In this document: piece after piece, positions 1 to 10,947 of the stretch | How positions within the stretch are numbered: the first letter of the stretch is position 1 | Layout of the letters: the number at the start of each line of letters is the position of its first letter | Source of the DNA: Gonatopus flavifemur | Lineage: Eukaryota; Arthropoda; Insecta; Hymenoptera; Dryinidae | Assembly (NCBI GenBank): GCA_018340375.1 | Contig: JAFFJZ010000012.1 | Span: forward strand, 7,130,001 to 7,194,000 | Direction of reading: 5' to 3' | DNA: 64,000 bases | The notes under the pieces: model-generated | What the model was told of the DNA's origin: nothing | The model's input: the letters and a program-made list of their open reading frames with translations, nothing else | The model's database searches: none | Translations under genes and position numbers: made by a program

Positions 1-499
1 TATTCTCAAAATTTAATGTACCATAGTCATGTATAACAATTTGCCACTGATCAAATAATAGCCCCGAATATCAATTATTGCACTGTGAAAAAAATTACTT
101 TAGGCAGAGGATGTTTCAAACAGTGAAAGATATTTTATCGTTCTGATGCCCATTCAATCGCTATATCTGTTCATTTCTATACCTACGTTGACCCAGGAAG
201 TGATATGTTGGATACTATGTCTGTTAAAAATGAGCGGAAACTGCTCCCACACACAGTAAAAATTTTATATTAGATATTAGCATATTTATATTGTACTTTT
301 GGGATATATTTGATTATGTCGCTATGAATCACAAGTATACGAGCATTCACCATACTCTCTCGTGAGGGTGAAGATAAATATGTTATAATTTAGAATAAAT
401 ATATTTTTGAACCTCATAATAGAGTGTATCCCACGAGTATCATAAAAATATAGTAATCTTCAATATAAACTTTTCTCTGTGCAGTAATGGCAATGATAA
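1..499. repeat. Dispersed repeat, copy 1 (interrupted)
   Basis: This stretch matches 57184-57500 in the same orientation. Shared landmarks include a GTACCATAGTCATGTA-like string, AAGATATTTTATCGTTC, TTCAATCGCTATATCT and a GACCCAGGA block, in the same order with similar spacing. No coding potential is visible, so the family is unnamed. Copy 1 is split by the element at 252-481, which copy 2 lacks. The repeat may continue left of the window. Confidence 0.75.
252..481. mobile_element. Non-autonomous DNA element, CACAG ends, 2-bp TSD (CA)
   Basis: The left end CACAGTAAAAATTTTATATT is the imperfect inverse of the right end, which reads CACAGAGAAAAGTTTATATT on the minus strand. A CA dinucleotide flanks both sides (250-251 and 482-483). 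The paralogous repeat at 57.4 kb runs straight through this site, so the insertion is supported by an empty site. It encodes nothing; 230 bp. Confidence 0.8.
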
Positions 500-1590
500 T
501 GTATGATTTACATATAAACTGCACAGAATGATATATAAATTATATACAATTTCGAAAATTTTCCTAGTGGAAATATTTTACAGCAATGCTGGAAACCCCC
601 CGAATGAAAATCCGGGATAGGGGCCTGGTGCCGTACTGTATCCGCTAAAATACAGGAGCTGTGAATTCTAATGCAACAGAGTCATCCTATTTAGTAGGGT
701 ATAGATGAAGAAAATTTCCATTATTCTCCTCTTCGAACAGCCCGTTATTTTATGGTCCCAGATGAGTCAGTGGAAAAACCTGAATACCTCGTTAGGAGAA
801 CCCCAAATTGAAAAATGACATGATAAAAGTTGATCGGTTCGAGGGAAGCGATTGAATGGTGATCATCAATTTGACTTTGAAATCGACCTTAAAGGTCATT
901 CAAAGGCGGAATCGGATTTTGCAAATGGAAATCACCTTCTTTGACCCTAGATTCAGAATGAACACAAAATTTTATCTTCAGATAGGTATCGACGGTTCTT
1001 TTCTTGAATAGCCTCTAGAAGGTATTAAAATTTCAAATTACTAAAAAATACGGAATAATCAACAAACAATGAATTTCAATGGACAATGACTATATTTACA
1101 GTTGATGGCATCATTGTGTACTATGCCGAATGAATAATCTTAACCCTAATCGTCGAGATCATTTGAAGGTGAACTGGATATCATAATATGAGAGACGTTA
1201 TCCATAAACCCAGATTTCGAAAGAACGTGAAGTCCACTATACATCCAGATGAACTCCAAAGCTCATATTTAGGTTGAACTGCTGAAAAGTCTCGCATCAG
1301 CTGGAAACCGGAATCGATCATGATCTGTTCTCCAGGCATTCGAATCGTTACCCAGACAGCACCTCAGTCACTGATGTAGTCCAAAAATTCTTCATGATTT
1401 TTTATCTTTCTCAAAACTGTATTATTTATGAATTCATTCTGAAGTGTTGTGGTGTCTACGTGAAGTCATTGAGATAATAGATCGATGTTCAGCATCCACG
1501 GCGAGAACGTAACAGGATGGATTTTAGAACGCCATTTTGGACCAGTCGATTGAGACAAGACTGTAACACACAACACTCAATGTCTCATCA
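500..1590. other. No gene recognised
   Basis: AT-rich sequence without a convincing reading frame. One landmark is a lone CCCAGACAGCAC string at 1351, identical to the end of the element at 44527-44633, but no matching opposite end was found nearby. It may be an orphan terminus of the same family. Confidence 0.5.
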
Positions 1591-1794
1591 ATGTTTCTAT
1601 AATATTACAATGTCTCGCTCAGAATATTCTGTGTGAAATATTTATACAAGATTATATAGATGTTGCAGATACAATATTTCGTTAAAAATGTTCTGAAAAT
1701 CTTCCAATTGGAACATTGCACATATAATAATGTTCTGTAATGTCGTGGAAATCTACGATAAGCAATATGTTCAATTTGTCGCAAATGAAATATT

Positions 1795-2490
1795 CTGACA
1801 TCAAGTATGGAGATGTGCATATCCAATACACAGGCAGTTATGTCGAGACCTTTCATTAAATTTGTCTTCCCGACTTTTCGAACTGATGCACTTCGTTTTC
1901 AAGGTGAACGAAGGGGTGAATATGTTGAAATGAATTCATCCGGACCAATTTTTCCTTGGAGTGGGTGAGAAATCAAAAACTTCTGGGATTGTACTTGGAC
2001 TATCGTGGATCATAAGTATGGACATGTGCAAATCCAACAGCCAAGCAGTTTTGTCGAGACCTTTTATTAAATCTGTCTTCCCCACGTTTCGAACTGATGG
2101 TTCGTTTTCAAGGTTAATTGAGGGCCAAATGTGTGAAATTGAATTCGGCCACAACCATTTCGCGTTGAATTCAATAAATGGTTTCGACACAACAGCTTGG
2201 CGATTGAATATGCACATCTCCATACTTATGATCCCCGCAGTCCAAATACAATCCCAGAAGTTTTCGATTTTCTACCCACTCCAAGGAAAAACGCTTTCGG
2301 ACGAATCCAATTTGACACATTCCTCCCTCCGTTAACCTTGAAAACGAACTGCATTAGTTCGAAACGTCGGGAAGACAAATTCAATAAAAGGTCCCGACAC
2401 AACTGCTTGGCTATTGGATTTGTACATCCCCATACTTATGATCCAAGCCAGTCCAAGTATAATCCCAGAAGTTTTTGATATTCTGAGAAT
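1795..2490. repeat. Repeat of two direct and two inverted ~200-bp units
   Basis: A unit carrying AAGTATGGAGATGTGCA, a GTCGAGACCTTTTATTAAAT block and TTCGAACTGATG occurs forward at about 1803-1910 and 2015-2125. It then occurs inverted at about 2165-2235 and 2345-2445. The arrangement is a degenerate palindrome, typical of a foldback-type element. Long frames on both strands here are by-products of the repeat. Confidence 0.65.
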
Positions 2491-2822
2491 ATAACAGTAG
2501 CAATATTTAATATAGCGAACACGAGTTCCGCACAGTGGACTCTTTCCCTTCTATTTCAATCAACATTTTTCCTTCCTACTTCCGAAGTCCCTGATCCAAT
2601 TTCAACCCAACAAGGAGGTCCTGGTCTCCTCATCGAGCCAAACATTTCAGCGTTAGAAACATCCAAATCCATGCATTGAAACAGAAGGTATTGTAAACGA
2701 AAAGAAACGTGGACATACAGACATACGTACAGACAGGGAGACATACACACAGACACTTTTGGGACTCGTGTTTTCTCCACATTTTAAGGCGAATACCCCA
2801 TTCTGAATGATGGTTTTCCCAC
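2491..2822. other. No gene; short CAGACA-rich tract
   Basis: Between the inverted-unit repeat and the EnSpm-like element. A purine/pyrimidine-biased tract at about 2708-2757 contains repeated ACATACAGACA-type strings. Nothing else is recognised. Confidence 0.5.
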
Positions 2823-3009
2823 CACGTGTAGAAAAATTCAGTCTGGCAAACAAATTGGAAGAATCTGGCCAAAAGTATGGCAAAAATTTGGCAATACGTA
2901 AGAATGGTCTGGCGAAAAGTATGAGTAAGTCTGGCTGAAAGTATGAGGCTTGGGACTCAGCCATACTTTTGCCAAACCTTTATTTGAAGTCAGTGAAAGT
3001 TTGCCAAAG
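2823..3009 (+). repeat. Left long TIR of the EnSpm-like element
   Basis: About 187 bp rich in TCTGGC and AAAAGTATG motifs, such as CTGGCCAAAAGTATGGCAAA. It pairs nearly colinearly with 6247-6428 in inverse orientation. The repeated motifs resemble the subterminal repeats of CACTA elements. Confidence 0.85.
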
Positions 3010-3302
3010 TACTGTTTTGGCAGCAAATCAGACAAAATTGGTAACGAGAAATAGAAAAACCAGGTTTTTCTCTCGTTTGCTTTGAAATAATTAATATGTT
3101 CTGCTATTGACCGTTGCAATCGTAGCACAAATGAGGGGGGATTATTACTTGTTAAACGCCTATCAATTAGAGGTAGCATTTTAAATAAAGAAAAAGGTTT
3201 ATCTGAAAATGCTTGTATAAACCACAAAGTGCCGAGAAGTTATACAACACCTTCTTACACGCAATGCATGGAATCTATAGCAGTGGCTCTAATGTGTTTA
3301 TT
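3010..3302 (-). pseudogene. Inverted transposase fragment (EnSpm/CACTA type)
   Basis: Read on the minus strand from about 3302 down, this encodes a diverged RATAIDSMHCV stretch with stops, then LWFIQAFSDKPFSLFK, LIDRRL and EHINYFKANERKTWFF, ending at LPKQYF. The same block occurs as VDPMHCVYEGVV to RPEYFEHYKSLV at 18.35-18.65 kb. It points opposite to the neighbouring fragment at 3303-3769, and the two overlap in content for about 125 bp (3010-3136 versus 3306-3430). They therefore form a head-to-head inverted duplication. Confidence 0.8.
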
Positions 3303-5690
3303 TGTGCCACGATTGCCACGGTTAATAGCAGAACATATTAATTATTTCAAAGCAAACGAGAGAAAAACCTGGTTTTTCTATTATTCTTTACCAATTTTGT
3401 CTGATTTGCTGCCAAAACAGTATTTCGAACACCACAAATTACTTGTATTAGGTATTTCCTTATTAAATCAAGATAGCGTTTCATACGCTAAGATAGACAC
3501 AAGTTCCCACATACTGGAATAATTTGTAGAAAGGTTCCAGATATTATATAGAGCCAGGTATATGTTGAACGTTATCCATCAGTTGAGACATCTAGCACAA
3601 AATGTTGTAGACTTTGGTCCTTGGTGGACAACTTCTTGTTTTAATTTTGAGGATTTGAATGGCCGTTTGAAAAGATTTGTTCAGGGGAGTAAATCACCAC
3701 ATCTCCAAAGTTCTAGTGCTTTGAGCATGTTTGTAAATCTGACAACGTTGCGTAACGAGCGTTTAAAAGCCCTGTTGGAAAAATCGGATAGAAATGGATA
3801 GATTTTGACGCGCATCCGTTTGAATCCTATTTCTGATCCATTTTTTTCGGGATACAGTGTCATCCGCAGAACGCATAAAAGTTTCATCAATTTTAATCCA
3901 CAATATGGATAGAAACTGTTAAGAATACTCTTTGAATGGATGGAATTGGATACTTGCGGACAATTCATCGCACTTCTTAACAAAATCAGATTGATTTGTA
4001 CAGAAATGTTCAAATGTGGATCAGATTCCTATCCAAACCCATCCATTTCAATCGTTGTTTTTCAACAGGGATTGATTCTGATTCGAAGTTCACACGTTCT
4101 ACGGATGAAATTGGATCAAGCTCTGAATTCAGATTTGCTTAGATTGAATTTCCATCCATCTGAACGGATGAAATGGATTCAGGATCATAACTTGATGAAG
4201 GTATGACTTTGAATTCAAGTGGATAAGAATTTCATACTCTTCCAGATAGCAACGGACACCGCTCCTTGGTAAGATAAATTTGGATCCAGTCTCTATTCGA
4301 AAATACGGATGAAATTGGATTGCACGCATGGGTATGATCTCATGAAAGAGTGATAATTGATTCTGATTCAGAGTTCACACGTTCCACGGAAGGCATCGGA
4401 ATAATCTCTGAATTCGGATTCGGTTAGATTGAATTTTCATCCATCCTGATGGATGAAAATGGATTCAGGATCATAACTTGATGAAGGTATGACTTTGGAT
4501 TCAGGTGGATAGGAATCTCATATGTTTTCCAGATAGTAAAGGACACCGCTCTTTGATAGGATCGATTCGCATCCAGTCTCTATCCGAAAATACGGATGAA
4601 ATTGGATTACCCGCACAGGTGTGATCTTATGGATAAGTGATCATTCATTGTAATTCAAATTTCATACGTTCCACGGATGAAATTGGATCAAGCTCTGGAT
4701 ACGGATTCGCTCGGATTGAATTCTCGTCCATCCCAACGGATATGAAAATGGGTCCACGACCCGATTCATAATTTCAAGTCGGAATGAGATTTGTTTGGAT
4801 AGAAATTCTATCCGTCGCTCGGATGCAAACGAACCACTGTTGTAGCTCAGATCATTCTGGATGATTTTTTAATCCTCTGAATGGATAGAAATGCATCCGC
4901 AACGCTTTTGGATTGGAAAGGGATGCGAGTGGATTGCAGATCTCCAATAATATCTCCATTTCGGATTGGAATCTTCTTTGAATAGATGAAATTGGATACG
5001 TATGGACAACTTATTCCACTTCTGGACAAAATCAGATTGATTTGGACAGGAAATTTTCAAATACGGATCGAAATATTATCAAAATCCATCCATTTCAATC
5101 GTTTTTTCCAGCAGGGAGCCGACTCTAGTGCCAATTAATTTTGTGAGAAATTATTATCCAAATCTAAATTCAGATCTGTTCATATTGATGATACAAATTA
5201 TGTAATTGGAAAATATACAAAGGTGACTGATCTGCGAGGAAACTTGAGGCGAATATTGGTTGATAATCGAATTGAAGGCGAAAATATATATGAATTTCAT
5301 AGGTATTTTGAAGATAAATATCTTTATGTAGCAGAAAAATACACTCGTCAATCACGTTCAAAATCATCTTATGTCATATACATGCAGGAAAATATCCACA
5401 AAATGGGAATCACTCAAACATTTGTTCGTATTACAAATTGTAAGTACTATCACATGTGTCATTGTCTATCAACATATTATGCAATCATCACCTCAGTTAC
5501 ATTCGAGGAGTGTTTTGACACTGATGTAAATCATATAAAAATTCCATATATATATACAAAATTATTGGAGAAGTTACTGTGAAAACTATAGGTCATGTCA
5601 AAGATTTGAAGACATTGTGTTGTTATATTCAAATTAAGGGTACGGGAACAAAATACGCGGTTAAGCCTATCAATTCAATGGAATCAGAAT
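3303..5690 (+). pseudogene. EnSpm/CACTA-type transposase C-terminal part, split
   Basis: Plus-strand pieces align in order with 18.5-19.55 kb: FVPRLPRLIAEHINYF, YYSLPILSDLL, GISLLNQDS, then NVIHQLRHL and TTSCFNFEDLNGRLKRFV up to 3769. The fragment resumes after 5116 with IEGENIYEFHRYFEDKYLYV, YTRQSRSKSSYV and CLSTYYAIITS. A weak match to the last 40 residues of the paralogue ends near 5690. Frameshifts and stops are present. The 3770-5116 element interrupts it, and removing the element plus one AG restores the alignment to the paralogue. Confidence 0.8.
3770..5116. mobile_element. Non-autonomous CCCTG-end element, ATCCATTTC motif family, TSD AG
   Basis: The left end is CCCTGTTGGAAAAATCGGAT. 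The right end, read inversely, is CCCTGCTGGAAAAAACGATT. AG is duplicated at 3768-3769 and 5117-5118. The interior has many copies of GGATGAAATTGGAT and GGATAGGAAT-like motifs, forward in one half and inverted in the other. It is a shorter relative of 22999-24947 in opposite orientation. It sits inside a transposase frame, which proves it is an insertion. No coding capacity. Confidence 0.88.
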
Positions 5691-6246
5691 AATTAAATGT
5701 TTTGTCCGTTATATGGATATACTTGAACAGGCTATTCGTTTGTATTCGTAGAAAAATTATTCCCAGCGCAATTGATGAAAACTTCCATCTCCTTCGCCAA
5801 ATGCGATTGAAAGTAAACAAAAGAAAGAAAAAAAATCCTGTAACTCCAGAGGAAAATAGATGTGCCACTTTCAATTAGTAATCTTCCACGCTTGAAGAGT
5901 TCATTCTTGGATCAAATCACTTCTAATTTCGTTTTGGGAATGAAAAACCATGCTCTTGAGGATTAAAAAATTCACTCTTTCCAGAGTGGCAGTATTTGCA
6001 TACTTTGTATGATCCTATTTTAAAAATTTTCTGCGAATTTCTCACTGTTTATTACAGATTGAATGGGATGAGTCTGCGTCTCGTGATGATTCACGGCAAA
6101 TTTTATTTATTTAAAACATATTTTGAGCTGGTGATTGATTCCATCGTTTATTTGAACAAAATGAGTACATTGATGAGGTGTATTATCACCAGTATGCACC
6201 TACTCTTGTTATCTTTTTATTTCAATTCCACCAGATTTATCCCATG

Positions 6247-6428
6247 CTTTGGACAAACTTTCACTGACTACGAATAAAGGTTTGGCAAAAGTATGTCCCA
6301 AACCCCATACTTTTAGCCAGACTTACTCATACTTTTCGCCAGACCATTCTTACGTATTGCCAAATTTTTGCCATACTTTTGGCCAGATTCTTCCCATATG
6401 TTTAACAGAATAAATTTTTCTACACGGG
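6247..6428 (-). repeat. Right long TIR of the EnSpm-like element
   Basis: Inverse counterpart of 2823-3009, with CCATACTTTTGGCCAGATTC and similar motifs, ending TTTTTCTACACGGG. Confidence 0.85.
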
Positions 6429-6689
6429 TATGTACACACCTGAAGATGGCATTATTTTAACCTGTAAAAAAAGAGATATATAATCGAGATACCAGGACTT
6501 ATTATTATTATTGCAAATAATAATTCTGCTTGGAAAATCGAGATCTGGGATTTTATTCGGTTCCATCCGCAAACCAATATGGATTTCGTGTCCGGGTTCC
6601 TCCGGTGTGACCCTGGTGTCAGTCCTTGATATTGAGAATGCTAAGACAGATACTGGATAAAATCCGCATGATATATTCGTTCAATACTC

Positions 6690-6920
6690 CACAGTCCCCG
6701 GACAGTACCCATATAGACCCGTATACGAAACCTATTCTCGAAAGCTTCCTCATATAGGACCTAAATGAACCCAGAAATATGTTTATTCCCCACTTGGCAG
6801 TTCCCTTACTGCACCCGAATTGATTGATGTAGATATACCCAAAACGGAGAACCTTTCCCGTATCAAACCCATATGAACCTCGATACCATTCCGTCCAGGT
6901 CCCGATCTGGTTCCTATCTC
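6690..6920. repeat. Diverged CCGGAT-family fragment
   Basis: This resembles 15410-15640. Both contain repeated ACCCATATGAACC / ACCCGTATACGAA-type units and the phrases CTGCACCCG and CCTTTCCCGTAT in the same order. It looks like one subterminal half of a CCGGAT-motif element with no clear ends. Confidence 0.55.
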
Positions 6921-7207
6921 CAATAAAAAGATGATTCTGTTTCTGACATAATATTTTGATTCTCCTTCAAAACTTCTTTCAATGTCTCTTTTATTATTTC
7001 CTTTGAATCAACCTTTTTTGGTACGGCAGGAATCGTACATGTTTTTTGACAATTTTGGTCTTCATTGGTGACACTTATACCAGATGAAACTTCAAGATTT
7101 TCGAATTCTTGCACTTGAGTGTCTTCATGATCAATAATATCTACAAAACATGGATCGAAATTATTGGCATTCGCCAAATATTCGTCGTTTGAAAAAATTC
7201 CATCCAA
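6914..7207 (-). CDS. Possible exon or ORF fragment, acidic, unknown
   Basis: A 97-codon open stretch on the minus strand, starting from a TTG just after a stop, encodes an acidic N-terminal part. A lysine/glutamate-rich helix-prone segment (about residues 65-88, with KEIIKETLKEVLKEN) follows. Composition is more protein-like than most frames here, but no domain is recognised and no upstream splice acceptor is obvious. It could be an exon of a minus-strand gene together with 9029-9179, or part of an element. Low confidence. Confidence 0.25.
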   Translation of the reverse strand: MDGIFSNDEYLANANNFDPCFVDIIDHEDTQVQEFENLEVSSGISVTNEDQNCQKTCTIPAVPKKVDSKEIIKETLKEVLKENQNIMSETESSFYWR

Positions 7208-7230
7208 TTTTTACATAATCCAGTGAACAC

Positions 7231-7706
7231 TTATGAGGGGGAAGACCTCTCTAAGAGGTCTTTTGCAGCACGGAAAAAAGAAAATGAAAGAATTTCCCAT
7301 GTAGGATGACAACGCATCGCTTCAAGCCCTTAAATAGAAATTTTTACAAAATATATTGTCAAATAATTCCCATCATAAGAGAAAAATGTATTGTTGTTTT
7401 ATAATGTGAATCATTTGACAATATATTTTGTAAGAATTTGTATTTAAAGACTTGAAGCGATGCGTTACCATCCTACATGATAAATTTCTCCATTTCGTTT
7501 TTGCCGTGAAGAATTCTGTCGATGTTATCATATTGATATCTGAATGGTATCATTTTTCTGAGATCTCAGAAAAAAATTCTCTTAAAAAGTTCGTTTGGAT
7601 AAAATTTTGGCAATCTCTTATTTCTCTCAGAAATCAACACATCTGATAACATTCTGATATTTTCATGCTAACCTTCTGAAAGGTCTATCTGACCTCTCAT
7701 ACCCAC
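7231..7706. mobile_element. Possible inverted-repeat element with nested foldback
   Basis: The left edge TATGAGGGGGAAGACCTC resembles the inverse of the right edge, which reads TATGAGAGGTCAGATAGACC on the minus strand. The foldback at 7269-7508 lies within it. No clean TSD was found. Confidence 0.35.
7269..7508. mobile_element. Foldback element, ~95-bp arms, CACGG end
   Basis: The left arm (about 7269-7365) begins CACGGAAAAAAGAAAATG and contains TAGGATGACAACGCATCGC. The right arm (about 7412-7508) is its inverse and ends CGTTTTTGCCGTG. The loop is under 50 bp. The flanking dinucleotides (AG and AA) do not match exactly. Non-coding. Confidence 0.75.
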
Positions 7707-8226
7707 ATATTTGGGAGATCTTTGAGAGCCCTTCATGATAACATATTGTGCACTGGGAATACTGAACACCATTCATAACTTTCATATTCGGGGGCCCAAA
7801 ATACAAATATTCACCTGCCACGGATTCCAGTGCAATATCACAGTGAGCGTTATTTTTGAGATTTTTTTATCTTTTTCTTCTTCTTGGATATTTTTCATTA
7901 TAGCTGGCGTTGAGGAAGAAGGTATACATTTTTTAAGAAGGAATCGAACTGCCCAGACTTATCAACGGGTAAACTTTCAAGCCAAGCTTGATCATCTGAA
8001 AAAATATTAATGACATGAAGTTTTATTCCTACACTGTCAGCAATTATTTATTCAATTTGCAATTACATAATTTCCGACCACATAATCTTTGTGTTATTAT
8101 CTCAATTGAAGAATTTTGTTGATATAACAAACATTTTGTTGGGATAACAAAATTTTTTTGTTCATAGCATTTTAACAAAATAATAATTTCTAGAGTATTA
8201 GGATGGTGTTTTAATTGTGAGTTATA

Positions 8227-8432
8227 TACTGAGAAAAAGGGATAGCGGACCCAACTACGGAAGACCGTTCAATACGTTTAACTGCAATAACTGCTTGATT
8301 CAACTAGATTCATAGTTGACTCAATTACGCATAATTGAACGAATCTTTTATCCAAATTGAGTTGAACAAGGGTTGTGGTTGAACGCATTCAACTGTCGTG
8401 CGTAGTTGAGTCCATTATCTTTCTTCTCAGTG
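8227..8432. mobile_element. Non-autonomous CACTGAG-end element, TSD TA
   Basis: The left end (T)ACTGAGAAAAAGGGATAG pairs with the right end CTTTCTTCTCAGTG. TA lies on both sides (8225-8226 and 8433-8434). Its terminal 60 bp also form the ends of the longer element at 31717-32632, with the shared phrase CAACTGTCGTGC, so the two are one family. 206 bp, non-coding. Confidence 0.8.
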
Positions 8433-9028
8433 TACTTCCTCCTTGAGATTAGGGAGTGCACTTTTGATCGTTATTACTGTATAAAATATGTATTCGTATA
8501 CATATAGTAACAGTGAACATAAAGATGGCATCTCATCTCATAGAAAAAGTATAACTCGCAATTATTAACAAGTCTAATGGAATATGCAATTAAAAATTTC
8601 CAGTGCATTGAAAATAGTTGCCGCAAATGACCAGCAAGTTCCGTAGTTACACTATAAAAAATTTCGGAATCTTTTTGCATACAGTAACTGGAAAATTCTA
8701 ATTATTGGATGGAAAATCAATTTCCAATACACGTGCATGAAATTTTCTATAAATTTGACTGCAAATCCCACACTTTATGGGATTTCAACCACTATTTTAT
8801 AGTAAAGACAAATACAGAAAATTCTCAACACATGTATGTGATTACTTTACATAAATATACATATTCGAATTGAGAAAAAAGAGACGGTAAACAGATCGCA
8901 GAGCCCTTGGTTCAAAATTTCGATGAAGGTCCATTTGAAGCCAATCCCAAGCTCTCAGCAACGGAAGCTAGTTGAATAATGAAGAAGATGGAATGAAAAT
9001 ACAGAAATATTTGTATCGAAAAATTTAC
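8433..9028. other. No gene recognised
   Basis: AT-rich sequence with only short frames. It may be intron or spacer upstream or downstream of the possible minus-strand exon that follows. Confidence 0.4.
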
Positions 9029-9179
9029 CACTCGATCCTAATAAGGTACCCGCGCATTTCCTCCTCCCGTACTTAACGTAAACTGTATCCCCTTTCTTCA
9101 TGTTGGTCGAGTCAATTATATTTTCACTCAGCAACACTGTTTTGGATTCTTCTTTCTTCCAATATATAAGAGAATCCAT
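9029..9179 (-). CDS. Possible first coding exon, minus strand, unknown protein
   Basis: From an ATG at 9179 the frame encodes about 50 residues: a YWKKEESKTV start, then an alternation including MKKGDTVYVKYGRRKC. It runs to a GTAAAT splice-donor-like site just below 9029. The hydrophobic/basic pattern resembles the small beta-rich N-termini of some insect BEN-type proteins, but that is only an impression. It is divergent from the EnSpm-like gene starting at 10948, with a later mariner between them. Confidence 0.3.
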
Positions 9180-9417
9180 TCTGAGGAGAAAGATTAATAT
9201 ATGAGGCAATGAATTTAAATTTATACATTTATGTAATTCTTCATACATATGGTATCTAGTCATGAGAAGGTTATAAATTATTTTTTGTCAGAAAAATATT
9301 CAATACCTTATATCAGAATAATTAGTAGCGAAGTATCTTTTTCGAATAAACGAAATCTACACTCCAGTGTGTGTAGAAAATCAATTTAATTTTATATTAA
9401 CTGCTGATTGCAATTTA

Positions 9418-10703
9418 CCAGGTGTATGAGTATGGAACCAGAATTTACCCATAGGTGGCGCTAGATGTTGATGCAGTTACCGACACATCACGTCAGCGGT
9501 GTCTTGTTATTGTATTGATATCCGACAAAGATTTCCAACTCACAATAACACGAGTTTCATTCAGTAGCATTAGTTTATTAGAGATAAACATGTCGAGTTT
9601 TGTGCCAACAAATTAAGATTTGCGGACAGCACTACTTTTCTGTTTTCATCTGAAGAAAACCGCAGCCGAATCGCATCGAATGCTTGTGGAGGCGTTTGGT
9701 GAACATGCTCTCGGTGAAACACAGTGTTTCGAGTGGTTCAAACGGATTAAAAGTGGCGATTTTGACGTCAGGAACGAAGAACGTTGAAGACCACTGAAAA
9801 AGTTTGAAGACGCTGACCTGCAAACCTTGTTGGACGAAGACGACGCTCAAACACAACAACAACTGGCGGATCGGTTGAAGGTGACCCGAGAAGCCATCTC
9901 CCTTCGGTTGAAAGCCATGGGAAAGATACAAAAGGTGGGGAAATGGGTTCCACATGAACTCAACGAAAGACAGCAGGAAAACCGCAAAACATCATGCGAA
10001 ATGCTGCTCGCCAGGTTCCAAAGAAAGTCATTTCTCCATCGAATTGTGACTGGCGATGAAAAGTGGATATATTTCGAGAATCCTAAGCGCAAAAAGTCAT
10101 GGGTTACTCCGGGTGAACTATCAACATCGACGGCAAGACCAAACCGCTACGGACGAAAGACAATGCTGTGTGTTTGGTGGGATCAGAAGGGCGTAATCTA
10201 CTACGAGCTGCTGAAACCTGGGGAAACTGTCAATACTCAACGCTACCGACAACAAATAATCAATTTGGATCGAGTTTTGCGTGAAAAACGACCAGAATAC
10301 CAACAAAGACGACACAAGGTGATTTTGCTTCATGACAATGCACCAGCACACAAAGCAAAACAGGTCCAGGAAACGATAGAGTCGTTCCGTTGGGAGATTC
10401 TTCAGCACGCGCCTTACTCACCGGACCTTGCCCCATCCGATTACTAATTGTTTGCATCGATGGGATACGCACTTGCTGAACAGCGCTTTACTCCTTACGA
10501 AGATGTACGAAAATGGCTCGATGACTGGTTTGCCTCGAAAGAGCAACAGTTCTTTTGGCGCGGAATCTACAAATTGCCAGAAAGATGGAAAAAATGTATA
10601 GATAGCGACAGACAATACTTTGAATAAATTACTTTGTATCATATCATTACAATAAACGTGTTTTTTCTGTACAAAAATTCCGGTTTCATACTTACACACC
10701 TGG
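9418..10703 (+). mobile_element. mariner element (Tc1/mariner, DD34D), intact ends
   Basis: The element is 1286 bp. The left TIR starts CCAGGTGTATGAGTATGG. The right TIR read inversely is CCAGGTGTGTAAGTATGA; about 25 of 29 positions match. TA target duplications sit at 9416-9417 and 10704-10705. The transposase frame runs almost end to end but has stop codons, so this copy cannot encode an active enzyme. It inserted upstream of the EnSpm-like gene. Confidence 0.95.
9590..10627 (+). pseudogene. mariner transposase, three in-frame stops
   Basis: A cut-and-paste transposase of about 345 codons in one frame. The N-terminal HTH region includes FCFHLKKTAAESHRML and WFKRIKSGDFDV. The second helical region is followed by WVPHEL. 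The catalytic triad is visible: VTGDEKWIY (first D), LLHDNAPAH (second D) and YSPDLAPSDY (third D, 34 residues later). Stops fall near 9614, 9785 and 10445; the last sits where mariners have the H of SDYHLF. There are no frameshifts, so decay is recent compared with the other transposases here. Confidence 0.95.
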
Positions 10704-10947
10704 TAATGTTGTGGAAGAAACATGAGTAACCTATTTATATTTTTTTTGTTTATATCTGAGAAGGGATTCCATAGAAAAATCATTATGTAATATAAGTATC
10801 GCTAGGAAACCATGTGGTTACAAAACAATGTTTAACTTACGAACTGTCACATGATATTGAGCTGTTTTCACGTATAGTTTTCTCGTGAAGGTTATAATAA
10901 CCTTTACGAGTCATCTGCAAAATTACTGTTTGGGTTGGGTTCAAAAA

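Larger units (their letters stand above)
2823..6428 (+). mobile_element. EnSpm/CACTA-type transposon, degenerate
   Basis: The element is bounded by long TIRs at 2823-3009 and 6247-6428. The right end reads CCCGTGTAGAAAAATT on the minus strand and the left end CACGTGTAGAAAAATT. Inside lie pieces of a transposase matching the one at 17.3-19.6 kb, plus a non-autonomous insertion at 3770-5116. The N-terminal half of the transposase is missing. No matching TSD is visible (left flank AC, right flank TA), so one end may have been rearranged. Ends starting CAC/CCC together with a Tnp2-like transposase point to the CACTA (CMC) group. Confidence 0.75.

Noticed and set aside
1961..2335. 124-codon plus-strand frame
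   Set aside because: It lies entirely within an inverted-unit repeat, and the same peptide phrases appear on both strands because of the repeat.
7735..8010. Frame ending AGVEEEGIHFLRRNRTAQTY after a TTATAG acceptor-like site
   Set aside because: The last ~35 codons could be a terminal exon, but there is no recognisable domain, no matching upstream exon and no poly(A) context.
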